In this document: piece by piece, positions 1 through 8,575 of the stretch
How the letters are laid out: each line of letters starts with the position of its first letter
Position numbering within the stretch: the first letter of the stretch is position 1
Notes under the pieces: model-generated
What the model saw: the letters and a program-made list of their open reading frames with translations, nothing else
What the model was told of the DNA's origin: nothing
The model's database searches: none
Made by a program: the position numbers and the translations under genes
Origin: Pseudomonadota bacterium
GTDB lineage: Bacteria > Pseudomonadota > Alphaproteobacteria > Rhizobiales > Xanthobacteraceae
DNA: 64,000 bases
Reading direction: 5' to 3'
NCBI GenBank assembly: GCA_003576765.1
Contig: QEVP01000021.1
Coordinates: 1-64,000, forward strand

Positions 1-1
1 T

Positions 2-1702
2 GCGGCCATTGTCGTCGTCGTCACGGTGATCCCGCTTGCCGGCATCATTCTCGCCTACGATCGTTATGCCTCCAGCCTGCTGGCGACGCTGTCGGGCGCT
101 ACGCTCGAACAGCGGATGGCAACGATGCACGGCCGTATGGCGAGCTTTCTCGAAGCGCGCATGGCACAACTCGACACGCTCGCCAACTATCCGGGACTGG
201 CGCAGGCCGTTAGCCGCCTGCACGGCGCGGAGCGCGCCTCCGGCGTGCGTGCCGTTCTCGAATACGAGGCCGACAACCCGGACCTCTACGGCGTGCTGAT
301 CTTCAGCGACAAGGGCGTGTTGATCGACGCCATCCCGAGCCAGGCGGCGACCGGCATTCCCTATTGGGGCGGCACCTGGGAGCCGTTGCAGCAGGCGGCT
401 CCGCGCCTCAAGCTGGCGCGTGGCGAAGTGGTCGGCCCGTTCCTGCCGACCGAGCGGCAACCCGGCTCGTTCCTGCTGCTCAAGCCGCTGCCGACGCAGG
501 ACGGCGCTGCGTCGTCGGCGCTGATCGCGCTGCACGTCCGGCTCGCCTCGCTCACCGAGTTGATGGGCTACGACACCTTCAATGGTTTGGTGCAGGCCGT
601 GCTGCTGACCCCCGGCGGCACGGCGCTATCGCCGGTGGGGCACGCGGTTGCGCTCGACGGCCAGTTCGTCGATGGGCCGGCCCTGATGGAGGGCTGGCGT
701 GTCGGCCTCGAACTGACGACGCCGGCGCTGGCGCAGCCGCTGACGCGCATCCGCGAGGCGCTGCTGGCTGCCGCGCTGGCCACCGTCCTGCTCGCGGCCG
801 GGCTCGCCGTTGTGTTGGCGATCCGCGCCGACAAGCGGATCGGGCGCCTGGTGGACGGGTCGGTTGCGCTGGCGGAGGGCCGGCTCGATACCCGGATCGA
901 GGCGGGCGGCTCCGACGAACTGGCGGTGCTGGCGCGCGCCTTCAACCGGATGGCCGAGCGCCAGCGCGATACGCTGTCGGCCACGGTCGCGGTCGAAAAG
1001 ATGGCGGTGCTCGGCCGCTTCGCGACCAGTTTCGCCCACGAAATCCGCAACCCGCTCGCCGCCATCAAGACGGCGGTGGAGAGCCTGCGCCTGACCGATC
1101 CGGAGCCGCAGCGGCGCCAGCTCATGAGCGGGGTCGACGAGGAGATCGACCGGCTCGACGATCACCTGAAGGGCTTTCTGGCCTATGCGCGCCCGGCGCC
1201 GCCCGCGCCGCAGCCGGTCCATAGCGGCGAAGTCCTCGACCGGCTTGCCCTGCTCGTTGCCCACCAGCTTCAGGAGTGCAACATCCATCTTGCCGTGGTG
1301 GGCGAAACGGGACTGCGGTTGCGGGTCGATCCCGGTCACTTTCAGCAGACCCTCATCAACCTTGTTGCCAACGCCATCGACGCCATGCCGGACGGCGGCC
1401 GGCTGACTGTTCGGGTGCGGCGCGCCGGTGAGCGTGCCGTCGTCGAGGTGAGCGACACCGGCGTCGGGATCGACCCGGCGCTCGTTCCGCGCATGATGGA
1501 GCCGTTCGTCACCACACGGCCCGGCGGCTCCGGGCTTGGTCTGTCGATCTCGCGGCAGCTTGCCGAAATCAATGACGGCACGCTCGACCTTTCCAGCCTG
1601 CCGGGCGCCGGCACCACCGCGACGCTGGTATTGCCGCGCGCGGCGACACAATATGTCCCGGCAAGCGTGCCGCCGGCCCAGGGGGCGGAGATTGCGGGCT
1701 GA
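2..1702 (+). CDS. Sensor histidine kinase, 5' end outside window
   Basis: The reading frame is already open at base 2 and encodes part of a hydrophobic segment, so the true start lies upstream; the first possible in-window start (GTG at 26) falls inside this membrane segment. The order is TM1, an extracytoplasmic sensor region of roughly 220 residues, TM2 (about nt 757-830), a HAMP linker, a HisKA dimerisation helix with H-box FAHEIRNPLA (phospho-accepting His codon at 1037), and an HATPase domain with N-box NLVANAIDAM, G1 DTGVGID and G2 GGSGLGLS. It should autophosphorylate in response to a periplasmic or membrane signal and pass the phosphate to the response regulator that starts 10 bases downstream. 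NtrB/DctB-type kinases commonly pair with sigma-54 activators as here. The ligand is unknown; the adjacent ABC importer suggests it senses the imported solute (inference). Confidence 0.93.
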   Translation, partial: AAIVVVVTVIPLAGIILAYDRYASSLLATLSGATLEQRMATMHGRMASFLEARMAQLDTLANYPGLAQAVSRLHGAERASGVRAVLEYEADNPDLYGVLIFSDKGVLIDAIPSQAATGIPYWGGTWEPLQQAAPRLKLARGEVVGPFLPTERQPGSFLLLKPLPTQDGAASSALIALHVRLASLTELMGYDTFNGLVQAVLLTPGGTALSPVGHAVALDGQFVDGPALMEGWRVGLELTTPALAQPLTRIREALLAAALATVLLAAGLAVVLAIRADKRIGRLVDGSVALAEGRLDTRIEAGGSDELAVLARAFNRMAERQRDTLSATVAVEKMAVLGRFATSFAHEIRNPLAAIKTAVESLRLTDPEPQRRQLMSGVDEEIDRLDDHLKGFLAYARPAPPAPQPVHSGEVLDRLALLVAHQLQECNIHLAVVGETGLRLRVDPGHFQQTLINLVANAIDAMPDGGRLTVRVRRAGERAVVEVSDTGVGIDPALVPRMMEPFVTTRPGGSGLGLSISRQLAEINDGTLDLSSLPGAGTTATLVLPRAATQYVPASVPPAQGAEIAG

Positions 1703-1712
1703 AGGGGAGCCG

Positions 1713-3020
1713 ATGAAGCAACCACAGGTTCTCATCATTGACGACGAGCCGAATTTCGTCAGCTCCATCATCTTCGGGCTGTCGGCGCACGGCATTCCGG
1801 CGCGCGGCGTCGGAAGTGCGGCCGAAGGACTCCGGGAGGCGCGCGCCCGGGCCACCGACCTTGTCATTCTCGATCACAAGCTGCCCGACGACATGGGCAT
1901 CAACCTGATCCCGCAACTGCGGGCAGGTGGCGCCGATATCGTCATGGTCTCGGCCCATGGCGACATCCCGACCGCCGTCGAGGCGGTGAGGCGCGGTGCG
2001 CTGGATTTTCTCATCAAGCCGTTCGATCTCGACGATCTGGTCGGAGTGGTGCAGCGTGCGGTCGCCGGCGCACCGGCTTCATCTGCGCAGATCCAGCCGG
2101 TGGCATCGACTCCGGTCGGCGCGGTGTGCGAGCCCGATGCGACGACTGTTGTGGTGGCGCGCAGCTCGGCGCGCGTGGTGTTGCTGCTCGGGCCGTCCGG
2201 CTCGGGCAAGGGCTATACCGCCCGCCGCATCCACGAATTGAGCATGCGCGCGGCACGCCCCTTCGTGATCGTGAACTGCGCGGCGCTGCCGAGCGATCTT
2301 CTTGAGTCGGAGTTGTTCGGTGTCGAGCGCGGCGCATTCACCGGAGCGCACGCGAGCCGGATGGGCCTGATCGAGGCGGCCGAGGGCGGCACGTTGTTTC
2401 TCGACGAAATCGCCGAGACGGCGCTGCCGTTTCAGGCCAAGCTGCTGGGCTTTCTGGAAAGCCGGCGCTATCGCCGGCTCGGATCGAGCGAGGAACGCGA
2501 GGCCGACGTGCGCGTGATCGCCGCGACCAACCGCGACCTTGAAAAGGACGTTGCCGAAGGCCGTTTCCGCCTTGACCTGTTCTACCGTCTCAACGTGGTG
2601 CCGATCGCCCTGCCACGGCTCGCCGATCATGCCGCCGACATCATGCCTCTGGCGCGACACTTCGCCAGCCTTGCGGCGGCAGCCAACCACACGCCGCCGA
2701 TCGCTTTTACGCCGGCGGCTGAGGCTGCGCTCTCTGCGCATGACTGGCCGGGCAACATCCGTGAATTGTCCAATCTCGTCGAGCGGCTGACCATTCTCTA
2801 TCCCGGCGCGACGATCGAGCCGCACCATCTGCCGAAAACGCTGTGCGCCGATGCCCGTGGTGCGGCAGGCCCGATGGAGGCGCGCCTCGAGAAAACCGAG
2901 CGCGATATTCTGGAGCAGGCGCTGCGCGCCGCCGGCGGCCACAAGGCGCGCGCAGCGGAAGGGCTCGGCATCTCGCGCCACGCGTTGAAACGGCGGCTCA
3001 AGCGGCTCGGTATGCTGTAG
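1713..3020 (+). CDS. Sigma-54-dependent response regulator (NtrC/DctD type)
   Basis: A 435-residue three-domain activator. The receiver domain has the acidic pair in IIDDEPN, the phospho-acceptor Asp54 in LVILDHKLP, and Lys in FLIKPFD. The AAA+ sigma-54 interaction domain has Walker A GPSGSGKGYTA (about residue 159), the sigma-54-contacting GAFTGA loop, and Walker B GGTLFLDEI. A Fis-type helix-turn-helix is at the C-terminus (about 395-432). The start at 1713 follows a strong GAAGGGGAG ribosome site; an in-frame ATG further upstream would overlap the kinase and has no such site. When phosphorylated it should open sigma-54 promoters, and a consensus -24/-12 element lies about 110 bases past its stop, before the ABC importer operon. 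The Walker A has GSGKG where GTGKE is usual, a mild variation. Confidence 0.94.
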   Translation: MKQPQVLIIDDEPNFVSSIIFGLSAHGIPARGVGSAAEGLREARARATDLVILDHKLPDDMGINLIPQLRAGGADIVMVSAHGDIPTAVEAVRRGALDFLIKPFDLDDLVGVVQRAVAGAPASSAQIQPVASTPVGAVCEPDATTVVVARSSARVVLLLGPSGSGKGYTARRIHELSMRAARPFVIVNCAALPSDLLESELFGVERGAFTGAHASRMGLIEAAEGGTLFLDEIAETALPFQAKLLGFLESRRYRRLGSSEEREADVRVIAATNRDLEKDVAEGRFRLDLFYRLNVVPIALPRLADHAADIMPLARHFASLAAAANHTPPIAFTPAAEAALSAHDWPGNIRELSNLVERLTILYPGATIEPHHLPKTLCADARGAAGPMEARLEKTERDILEQALRAAGGHKARAAEGLGISRHALKRRLKRLGML

Positions 3021-3028
3021 CGCAATAT

Positions 3029-3077
3029 GAGCGGAAACCGCTCGCCCGTGCGCTAAAGGCGAGCGCCATCCGCTCGC
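3029..3077. promoter_or_regulatory. Two inverted repeats, candidate upstream activator sites
   Basis: GAGCGG-AAA-CCGCTC (3029-3043) and GCGAGCG-CCATC-CGCTCGC (3059-3077) are perfect inverted repeats sharing the GAGCG/CGCTC core. They lie about 50-100 bases upstream of the sigma-54 element, where enhancer-binding activators normally bind. Assigning them to the adjacent regulator is inference. The first could instead be a weak hairpin after the regulator gene, but it has no T tract. Confidence 0.45.
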
Positions 3078-3128
3078 GCGATCCGTGGCCCGGTGCGAAA
3101 AGCCGTTGTCCAACAGGCGGAACCGGAC

Positions 3129-3144
3129 TGGCACGGAGGTTGCT
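3129..3144 (+). promoter_or_regulatory. Sigma-54 (-24/-12) promoter
   Basis: TGGCACG-GAGG-TTGCT matches the sigma-54 consensus (TGGCACG-N4-TTGCW) at every defined position, with correct GG/GC spacing and a preceding C. It lies 70-85 bases before the start of the first binding-protein gene and directly after a sigma-54 activator gene, which makes chance unlikely. Confidence 0.85.
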
Positions 3145-3213
3145 AACCCTGATGATGCAGGTCGGTCTCCTCGTCTCCGGGGAAGGTCGATCAATGACAC
3201 GGGGCGGGGAGGA

Positions 3214-4533
3214 ATGCCGGTGGCATCGCGGCGGACATGGCGCGCGCAGCTTGCGGGGTTGACGGTATTTTTGCTGTCGGCCGCAACCGCCCTGGCGCAG
3301 CCTGCCGTCGAGATCGGCTGCATGTATCCGATGACGGGGCGCGGCGCGCTCTACGGGCGCGACAGCGTGGCGGCCATCGAGATGGCGGTGGAGGCCATCA
3401 ACGCGCGCGGCGGTGCTGCCGGCCATCAGCTGCGGGTGCATCTGGCTGATTCGCAGTCACGCCCTGCCTTCGCGGTGTCGATCGCGCGGCGCTTCATCGA
3501 CGAGACCAAGGTACATTTCCTCTGCGGCGTCGTCAGTTCGTCGGTCGGACTCGCGGTCAGCAAGGTCGCGCTGGAGCGGCGTAAAATTTTCATCGGCACC
3601 GATCACGGCTCCTCGCGTCTCACCATCGAAAGCGCGCATCCCTATTATTTTCGGGTCTCCAACAACTCCTACCAGTCGATGGCTGCCGGCGCGCTGTGGC
3701 TCAACGATCTGCGACGCGAGCGACCCTGGCGCACCATCGCGTTCATCGGCCCCGACTATGAATATGGTCGCGGCATGTGGGCCGACCTGCGCGCCAAGCT
3801 CGACGAGATCGGCGTGGCTTACGAGGTCGCCGGCACGCTGTGGCCAAAACTCTACGAGCCGGACTTCACCGCCTATATCGAGGAGTTGAAGCGGCTCAAG
3901 CCCGACATCATCGTCAACGGCCACTGGGGCGGTGACTTCGTTGCCTTCGTCAAGCAGGCGCGTGCGCTCGGATTGTTCGAGAACAGGGTTTTCGCCAACT
4001 TCGATGCGGGCGCGAACTATGAGATTCTCGCCGCACTCGGCGAGGACATGCCGCTGGGGCTGGTGCTCTCCGCCCGGCATCACGTCAATTGGCCGGCGAC
4101 CGCGCGCAACCGCGCCTTTGTCGAAAATTTCCGCACCCGTACCGGACGCTATCCGAGCTACGCGGCTGAGGGCGCCTATGCCGGGATTCTGGCGATCGCC
4201 AAGGCGGTGGAGAGCGTCGGCAGCCCGTCCGATACCGGGAAGCTGATTGCCGCTCTCGAGGGCATGGAGCTGGAACTGCCTGAAGATCCGGATGGCTTCC
4301 GTTCGCGGATCGATCCCGACACCCACCAGATCATTCAGATGCAGGCGATCGGTATCGTTCGCCGCGACCCCTCGTTCCCGCCGGCGGCGGCGCTGCTCGG
4401 CGACTTCAAGGTCTATCGCGCGGAAGACCTGATGCCGTCGCAGCAGGAATTGCGCCGCCGCCGCGAGAATTTCGGCAATCGCATCGCCGAAACCCCGTCG
4501 TTCCCGGAATCTGTCAAGGAGGACATGAAATGA
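3214..4533 (+). CDS. ABC transporter periplasmic binding protein, Leu/Ile/Val-AmiC-urea type (1 of 2)
   Basis: About 439 residues with a signal peptide (hydrophobic LAGLTVFLLSAATALAQ, cleavage near ALAQ-PAVE), followed by a type I periplasmic-binding fold beginning with VEIGCMYPMTGRGALYGRDS and EAINARGG, typical of branched-chain amino acid, amide and urea binders. The ATG at 3214 is given, but the GTG at 3220 is better spaced (7 bases) from the GGGGAGG ribosome site; the ATG sits too close. It is the first gene after the sigma-54 promoter. Its last codons overlap the next gene (ATGA), so the two binding proteins are translationally coupled. The ligand cannot be read from the sequence. Confidence 0.88.
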   Translation: MPVASRRTWRAQLAGLTVFLLSAATALAQPAVEIGCMYPMTGRGALYGRDSVAAIEMAVEAINARGGAAGHQLRVHLADSQSRPAFAVSIARRFIDETKVHFLCGVVSSSVGLAVSKVALERRKIFIGTDHGSSRLTIESAHPYYFRVSNNSYQSMAAGALWLNDLRRERPWRTIAFIGPDYEYGRGMWADLRAKLDEIGVAYEVAGTLWPKLYEPDFTAYIEELKRLKPDIIVNGHWGGDFVAFVKQARALGLFENRVFANFDAGANYEILAALGEDMPLGLVLSARHHVNWPATARNRAFVENFRTRTGRYPSYAAEGAYAGILAIAKAVESVGSPSDTGKLIAALEGMELELPEDPDGFRSRIDPDTHQIIQMQAIGIVRRDPSFPPAAALLGDFKVYRAEDLMPSQQELRRRRENFGNRIAETPSFPESVKEDMK

Positions 4534-5822
4534 ACTGGCAACGCACCACCGCCGCCCTCATCGCCGCGGGCGCCTTGATGCTTCCCGCGCTCGCGCAGGC
4601 GCAGGACGCAAAGCCCTTCAAGCTCGGCATCGTCACGTTCCTGTCGGGCGCCGCCGCCGGTCCGTTCGGCGTGCCGGCGCGCAATGCGGCCGAACTGATC
4701 GTCGAGGCGCTCAACAGCGGCAGCGTGCCCGCGCCCTATGCCGGCAAAAAGGGTATCAACGGCATGCCGCTCGAGACCACCATCGTCGATGAAGCCGGCG
4801 GCACCACCAAGCAGGTGACGGAGTATCGCAACCTCGCCGAGCGCGCCGGCGTCGATGCGGTGATCGGCTACATCTCCTCAGGCGATTGTCTGGCCATTGC
4901 TCCGCTTGCGGACGAACTGAAGAAGCTGACCATCTTCTTCGACTGCGGCACGCCGCGTATCTTCGAGGATGCCAGCTACAAGTATCTGTTCCGCACCGGC
5001 GGCACCGCCACCATGGATAATCTCGCGGCCGCGCGCTATCTCCTGAAGAAGAAGGCCGACGTCAAATCGGTTGCCGGCATCAACCAGAACTACGCCTGGG
5101 GTCACGATTCGTGGAACGACTTCAAGGCGTCGATGCAGACGCTGAAGAAGGACGTCAAGTTTGCGACCGAGCAGTTTCCCAAGCTCGGCGCCGGTCAGTA
5201 CGGCACCGAGATTTCGGCGCTGCTCGTTGCCTCGCCCGACGTGATCCATTCCAGCCTGTGGGGCGGCGACATGGAAGCCTTCGTCTTGCAGGGCACCGCG
5301 CGGGGTGCTTTCGACAAGCGCACGTTGATTCTCACCGCAGGCGAGAGCGCCATGCATCGGCTTGCCGGACAGATTCCGGACGGCACCATCATCGGCGCGC
5401 GCGGTCCGCATGGCGACTTTGCTCCGAAGAGCGAATTGAACGACTGGTTCCGCAAGGCTTACGAAGCCCGCTTCAACACGCCGCCGACCTATCCGTCCTA
5501 CAAGATGGCGCAGGCTCTGCTCGGCCTGAAGGCGGCGACCGAGAAGGCGGCCGGCGATCAGGCATCCCGTCCGACCGATGAGGCGATCGTCAAGGCGTTC
5601 GAGGGACTGACCTTCACTGCGCCGAGCGGCGAGGTGCACATGAAGCTCGGCAAGGGCCATCAGGCAATTCAGGAAATCGCCTACGGCACCTTCAAGCGTG
5701 AGAACGGCAAGGCGACGCTGGTCGATGTCGTTCGCTATCCGGCCGAGTGCGTCAATCCGCCGGAGGGCGTGAAGAGCATGGATTGGCTGACCGGCGGCCT
5801 CAAGGGCGCCAAGTGTGATTAG
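4530..5822 (+). CDS. ABC transporter periplasmic binding protein (2 of 2)
   Basis: A 430-residue secreted protein (signal MNWQRTTAALIAAGALMLPALAQA, cut before QDAKPFK) with the same type I binding fold: LGIVTFLSGAAAGPFGVPARNAAELIVEALN, then VIGYISSGDCLAIAPLADEL. It starts inside the stop of the previous gene (ATGA) with AAGGAGG upstream. It is clearly diverged from its neighbour, so this is not a recent duplication. Two different binding proteins feeding one permease set usually means two ligands or a broadened range (inference). A 132-base gap with a stable hairpin follows before the permease genes. Confidence 0.9.
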   Translation: MNWQRTTAALIAAGALMLPALAQAQDAKPFKLGIVTFLSGAAAGPFGVPARNAAELIVEALNSGSVPAPYAGKKGINGMPLETTIVDEAGGTTKQVTEYRNLAERAGVDAVIGYISSGDCLAIAPLADELKKLTIFFDCGTPRIFEDASYKYLFRTGGTATMDNLAAARYLLKKKADVKSVAGINQNYAWGHDSWNDFKASMQTLKKDVKFATEQFPKLGAGQYGTEISALLVASPDVIHSSLWGGDMEAFVLQGTARGAFDKRTLILTAGESAMHRLAGQIPDGTIIGARGPHGDFAPKSELNDWFRKAYEARFNTPPTYPSYKMAQALLGLKAATEKAAGDQASRPTDEAIVKAFEGLTFTAPSGEVHMKLGKGHQAIQEIAYGTFKRENGKATLVDVVRYPAECVNPPEGVKSMDWLTGGLKGAKCD

Positions 5823-5887
5823 TACACGCCTAACTAGTGCAAGTATGACTAGCGTAAGTGTGACGAACGCAGGCGACCGATGTCGCC

Positions 5888-5915
5888 GCGGCGGCCCGAT
5901 GTGCCGGGCCGCCGC
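5888..5915 (+). promoter_or_regulatory. Stable intercistronic hairpin after the binding-protein genes
   Basis: Perfect 11-bp GC stem GCGGCGGCCCG / CGGGCCGCCGC with a 6-base loop and no T tract. A hairpin between binding-protein and permease genes is a known way to stabilise the upstream mRNA so that binding protein exceeds permease; that role here is inference. The preceding bases (5820-5872) hold short imperfect repeats around CTAGTGCAAGT / CTAGCGTAAGT. Confidence 0.5.
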
Positions 5916-5954
5916 ATGCGTCCATCCTGACAGCAGTGAACCGGGCCAGCCCTC

Positions 5955-6851
5955 ATGCAGCAACTCGTTGCCATTCTGATCGACGGCACGATCTACTTTT
6001 CGTGGCTGTTTATCGTCTCGCTCGGGCTGACCCTGATCTACGGCGTGATGAAAATCCTCAACATAGCTCACGGCAGCTTCTATGCGCTCGGCGCCTATGC
6101 GGCCGCGTCGGCCGTTGGCGCGTGGTTTGCCGCGGGATTGCCGGCGGCAGGAAGCTATCTGCTGCTTGCCGTCTGCGGCCTCGCCATTGGCGCGGCGATC
6201 GGCTTCGCCGTCGAGCGGGGGCTGCTGCGCCGGATGTACGGCCGTGACGAGGTCGTGATGATCCTCGTCACCTATGCGGTGTTCCTCATCCTCGAGGACG
6301 TCATCAAGCTGGTGTGGGGGGTCAATCCCTACCTCGCCTATCAGCCCTACACGGCGCTCGGCCGCATCGCGATCGGTGGCATCGGCTTTGCCGTCTACGA
6401 CCTGATTCTGCTGGCGCTGGCGCTCGCCATGGGCTTTGCCGCCTGGTTTACGCTGAACCGTACGCGCTATGGGCGGTTGCTGCTCGTCGTCATCCATGAC
6501 CGCGAAATCTCGTCGGCGATGGGTATCAATGTGGCGCGGATGTTCACCGTGACCTTTACTATCGGCGCGATGCTGGGCGCGCTCGGCGGCGCCGTGGCGG
6601 CGCCCGGCATCTCTGTCGTGCCGGGGATCGGCGTTGACATCATCGTGCTGGCCTTCGCGGTCAGCGTGATCGGCGGCCTCGGCAGCGTTGCTGGCGCCGC
6701 GATCGGCGCGCTGATTGTCGGTCTCACCCGTGCCGCCGCCATCCACCTTGTCCCTGAAGTCGAACTGTTCGTCATCTACGCCGTGATGGCCATCGTGCTG
6801 GCGTTCCGGCCGGAGGGGCTGTTCGGCAGGCCCGCAGCGAGGAAGATCTAG
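5955..6851 (+). CDS. Branched-chain amino acid-type ABC permease, LivH family
   Basis: A 298-residue integral membrane protein with about eight hydrophobic helices and the LivH signature GLTLIYGVMKILNIAHGSFYALGAY near the N-terminus. The C-terminal half carries the repeat conserved in the family (AFAVSVIGGLGSVAGAAIGALIVGL), including the cytoplasmic helix that contacts the ATPase. It forms one half of the inner-membrane channel with the next gene. It is first of a tight block in which each gene overlaps or abuts the next: permease, permease, ATPase, ATPase. The substrate is unknown. Confidence 0.92.
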   Translation: MQQLVAILIDGTIYFSWLFIVSLGLTLIYGVMKILNIAHGSFYALGAYAAASAVGAWFAAGLPAAGSYLLLAVCGLAIGAAIGFAVERGLLRRMYGRDEVVMILVTYAVFLILEDVIKLVWGVNPYLAYQPYTALGRIAIGGIGFAVYDLILLALALAMGFAAWFTLNRTRYGRLLLVVIHDREISSAMGINVARMFTVTFTIGAMLGALGGAVAAPGISVVPGIGVDIIVLAFAVSVIGGLGSVAGAAIGALIVGLTRAAAIHLVPEVELFVIYAVMAIVLAFRPEGLFGRPAARKI

Positions 6852-7799
6852 ATGGCGAAGCTCGGCACCCACGCCCTGTTGCTGGCCGCGGCGGTCGTTC
6901 TCGTGCCGCTTGGCCTCGTGCTGCCGACCTGGCTGGTGTTCCTCGTCACCATTGGCCTTGCGAAGGGCCTCGTCGTGATCGGCCTGGTGGTGATGATGCG
7001 CGCCGGCCTGGTGTCGTTCGGTCAGGGCCTTTATTACGGGCTCGGCGCCTATAGCGCCGGGCTTGCCGCCAATTTCCTTGGATTGAACGACGCCGTACTG
7101 CTGCTGGTGATCGGTGCTGCGGTCGGCATCGTCGTCGCGCTTGGCCTCGGCGTGCTGCTGGTGCGTTATCGGCAGATCTTCTTCGCGATGCTCAGCCTTG
7201 CGGTGTCGATGATCCTTTATGGCGCGCTGGTGCGCTCGACGGCGCTCGGCTCGACCGACGGGTTCAATCTGCCGCCGCCGACCTTCCTCGGCCTGGCGCC
7301 TGACGTCGAGACCGGCCGCCGCATCCTGTTCGTGCTGGCGCTGTTGCTGGCGCTCGGCACCGCCTCGCTGCTCCATCGCTTCACCCGCTCGCCGACCGGT
7401 GTTCTCGGTGAGGCGATCGTCATGAACGAAATCCGCGTCGAGTATCTTGGTGCGTCGGTCAGCCGCGTGCTGTTGATCACTTACGTCATCGGCGCGATCA
7501 CTGCGGCGCTCGGCGGCGTGCTGGTGGCGCTGGCCACCAGCCACATCGATCCCGACCTTGCGTTCTGGACCACGTCCGGCGAGTTCGTGTTCGTCGCCAT
7601 CCTGTCGGGCACCGGGCATGTCGCGGCCTCCCTGGTCGGCATGGTGTTGTTCGAGACGGTGCGCTCCTTTGCCTTCCAATACTCGCCCTACACTTGGCAA
7701 ATGGTGGTCGGCACCGCCATGCTTCTGGTGATCGTGTTCCTGCCTTACGGGCTGTGGTCGCTGGTCAGTCGCGGCGAGGGACGGAGCGCGCGCCCATGA
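6852..7799 (+). CDS. Branched-chain amino acid-type ABC permease, LivM family
   Basis: A 315-residue multi-helix membrane protein whose ATG directly follows the stop of the LivH-type gene. The LivM hallmarks are LVSFGQGLYYGLGAYSAGLAAN in the first third and FVAILSGTGHVAASLVGMVLFE near the C-terminus (family usual: GGxGTxxGPxxGA). It is expected to pair with the LivH-type subunit as a heterodimeric channel. Its stop overlaps the ATPase start (ATGA at 7796-7799). Length is normal for the family. Confidence 0.91.
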   Translation: MAKLGTHALLLAAAVVLVPLGLVLPTWLVFLVTIGLAKGLVVIGLVVMMRAGLVSFGQGLYYGLGAYSAGLAANFLGLNDAVLLLVIGAAVGIVVALGLGVLLVRYRQIFFAMLSLAVSMILYGALVRSTALGSTDGFNLPPPTFLGLAPDVETGRRILFVLALLLALGTASLLHRFTRSPTGVLGEAIVMNEIRVEYLGASVSRVLLITYVIGAITAALGGVLVALATSHIDPDLAFWTTSGEFVFVAILSGTGHVAASLVGMVLFETVRSFAFQYSPYTWQMVVGTAMLLVIVFLPYGLWSLVSRGEGRSARP

Positions 7800-8575
7800 C
7801 CCGCACCGTGCTTGAAGCCCGCAATCTCAAAAAACGCTTCGGTGCGGTGGTCGCCGCCGACGACATCTCCATCACCATGGCGGCTGGCGAGGTGATCGGC
7901 CTGATCGGCGCCAACGGCGCGGGCAAGACGACGTTCGTCAACATGGTGACCGGGCACCTGAAGCCGGACGCCGGGCAGGTGGTGTTTGAAGGCAGCGACG
8001 TGACGGCGCTTGCGCCGCGCGCCATGACCCGGCGCGGCATTACCCGATCCTTTCAGGTCGCCCAACTGTTTCCGCAACTGTCGTCGCGTGACAATGCGCT
8101 GATCGCGCTGGCGAGCGCCGAAACCGAACAGCCTGCCTTACTCGGCGACCTGCGAATACCGGATCGGATCGCCCGCGCCGATGCGCTGCTCGCCCGCTTC
8201 GGCCTCGCCGACGTCGCCGACCGTCTCACCGTCGAACTGCCGCAGGGCAAGCGCAAGCTGCTCGATATCGCGCTGGCGATGGTCGGCGAGGGGCGGGTGC
8301 TGCTGCTTGACGAGCCGACCAGCGGCATCAGCGCCGATGAGAAGTTTCCGTTGATGGACCTGGTGATGGAAGCGATCGGCGGCGCCGATGCGACGATCCT
8401 GTTCGTCGAGCACGACATGGAGATCGTCGAGCGCTACGCGAGCCGGGTCATTGCCTTCTACGAAGGCCGCATCATTGCCGATGGCGCCCCTGCGGCGGTG
8501 CTGGCCGACGCCGCCGTGCGGCGCCACGTTGTCGGCGCCGAAATTCACCGCAGGCACGAGGGGCCGCGACGATGA
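7796..8575 (+). CDS. ABC transporter ATP-binding protein, LivG family
   Basis: A 259-residue cytoplasmic ATPase. Walker A is GANGAGKTTFVN, followed by the LivG-type insertion TRRGITRSFQVAQLFPQLSSRDNALIA. The signature segment is degenerate (VELPQGKRKLLDIALAM instead of LSGGQ), a known variation in LivG-type subunits; Walker B is VLLLDEPTSGIS and the switch His is in FVEHDME. The ATG at 7796 overlaps the permease stop. It energises import together with the LivF-type protein encoded next. Confidence 0.92.
   Translation: MTRTVLEARNLKKRFGAVVAADDISITMAAGEVIGLIGANGAGKTTFVNMVTGHLKPDAGQVVFEGSDVTALAPRAMTRRGITRSFQVAQLFPQLSSRDNALIALASAETEQPALLGDLRIPDRIARADALLARFGLADVADRLTVELPQGKRKLLDIALAMVGEGRVLLLDEPTSGISADEKFPLMDLVMEAIGGADATILFVEHDMEIVERYASRVIAFYEGRIIADGAPAAVLADAAVRRHVVGAEIHRRHEGPRR

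Noticed and set aside
4878-7700. 940-residue open frame on the minus strand
   Set aside because: Its translation is dominated by Arg, Gln, His and Asp with no folded-protein pattern, and it lies opposite well-supported binding-protein and permease genes. GC-rich codon use keeps the opposite strand open.
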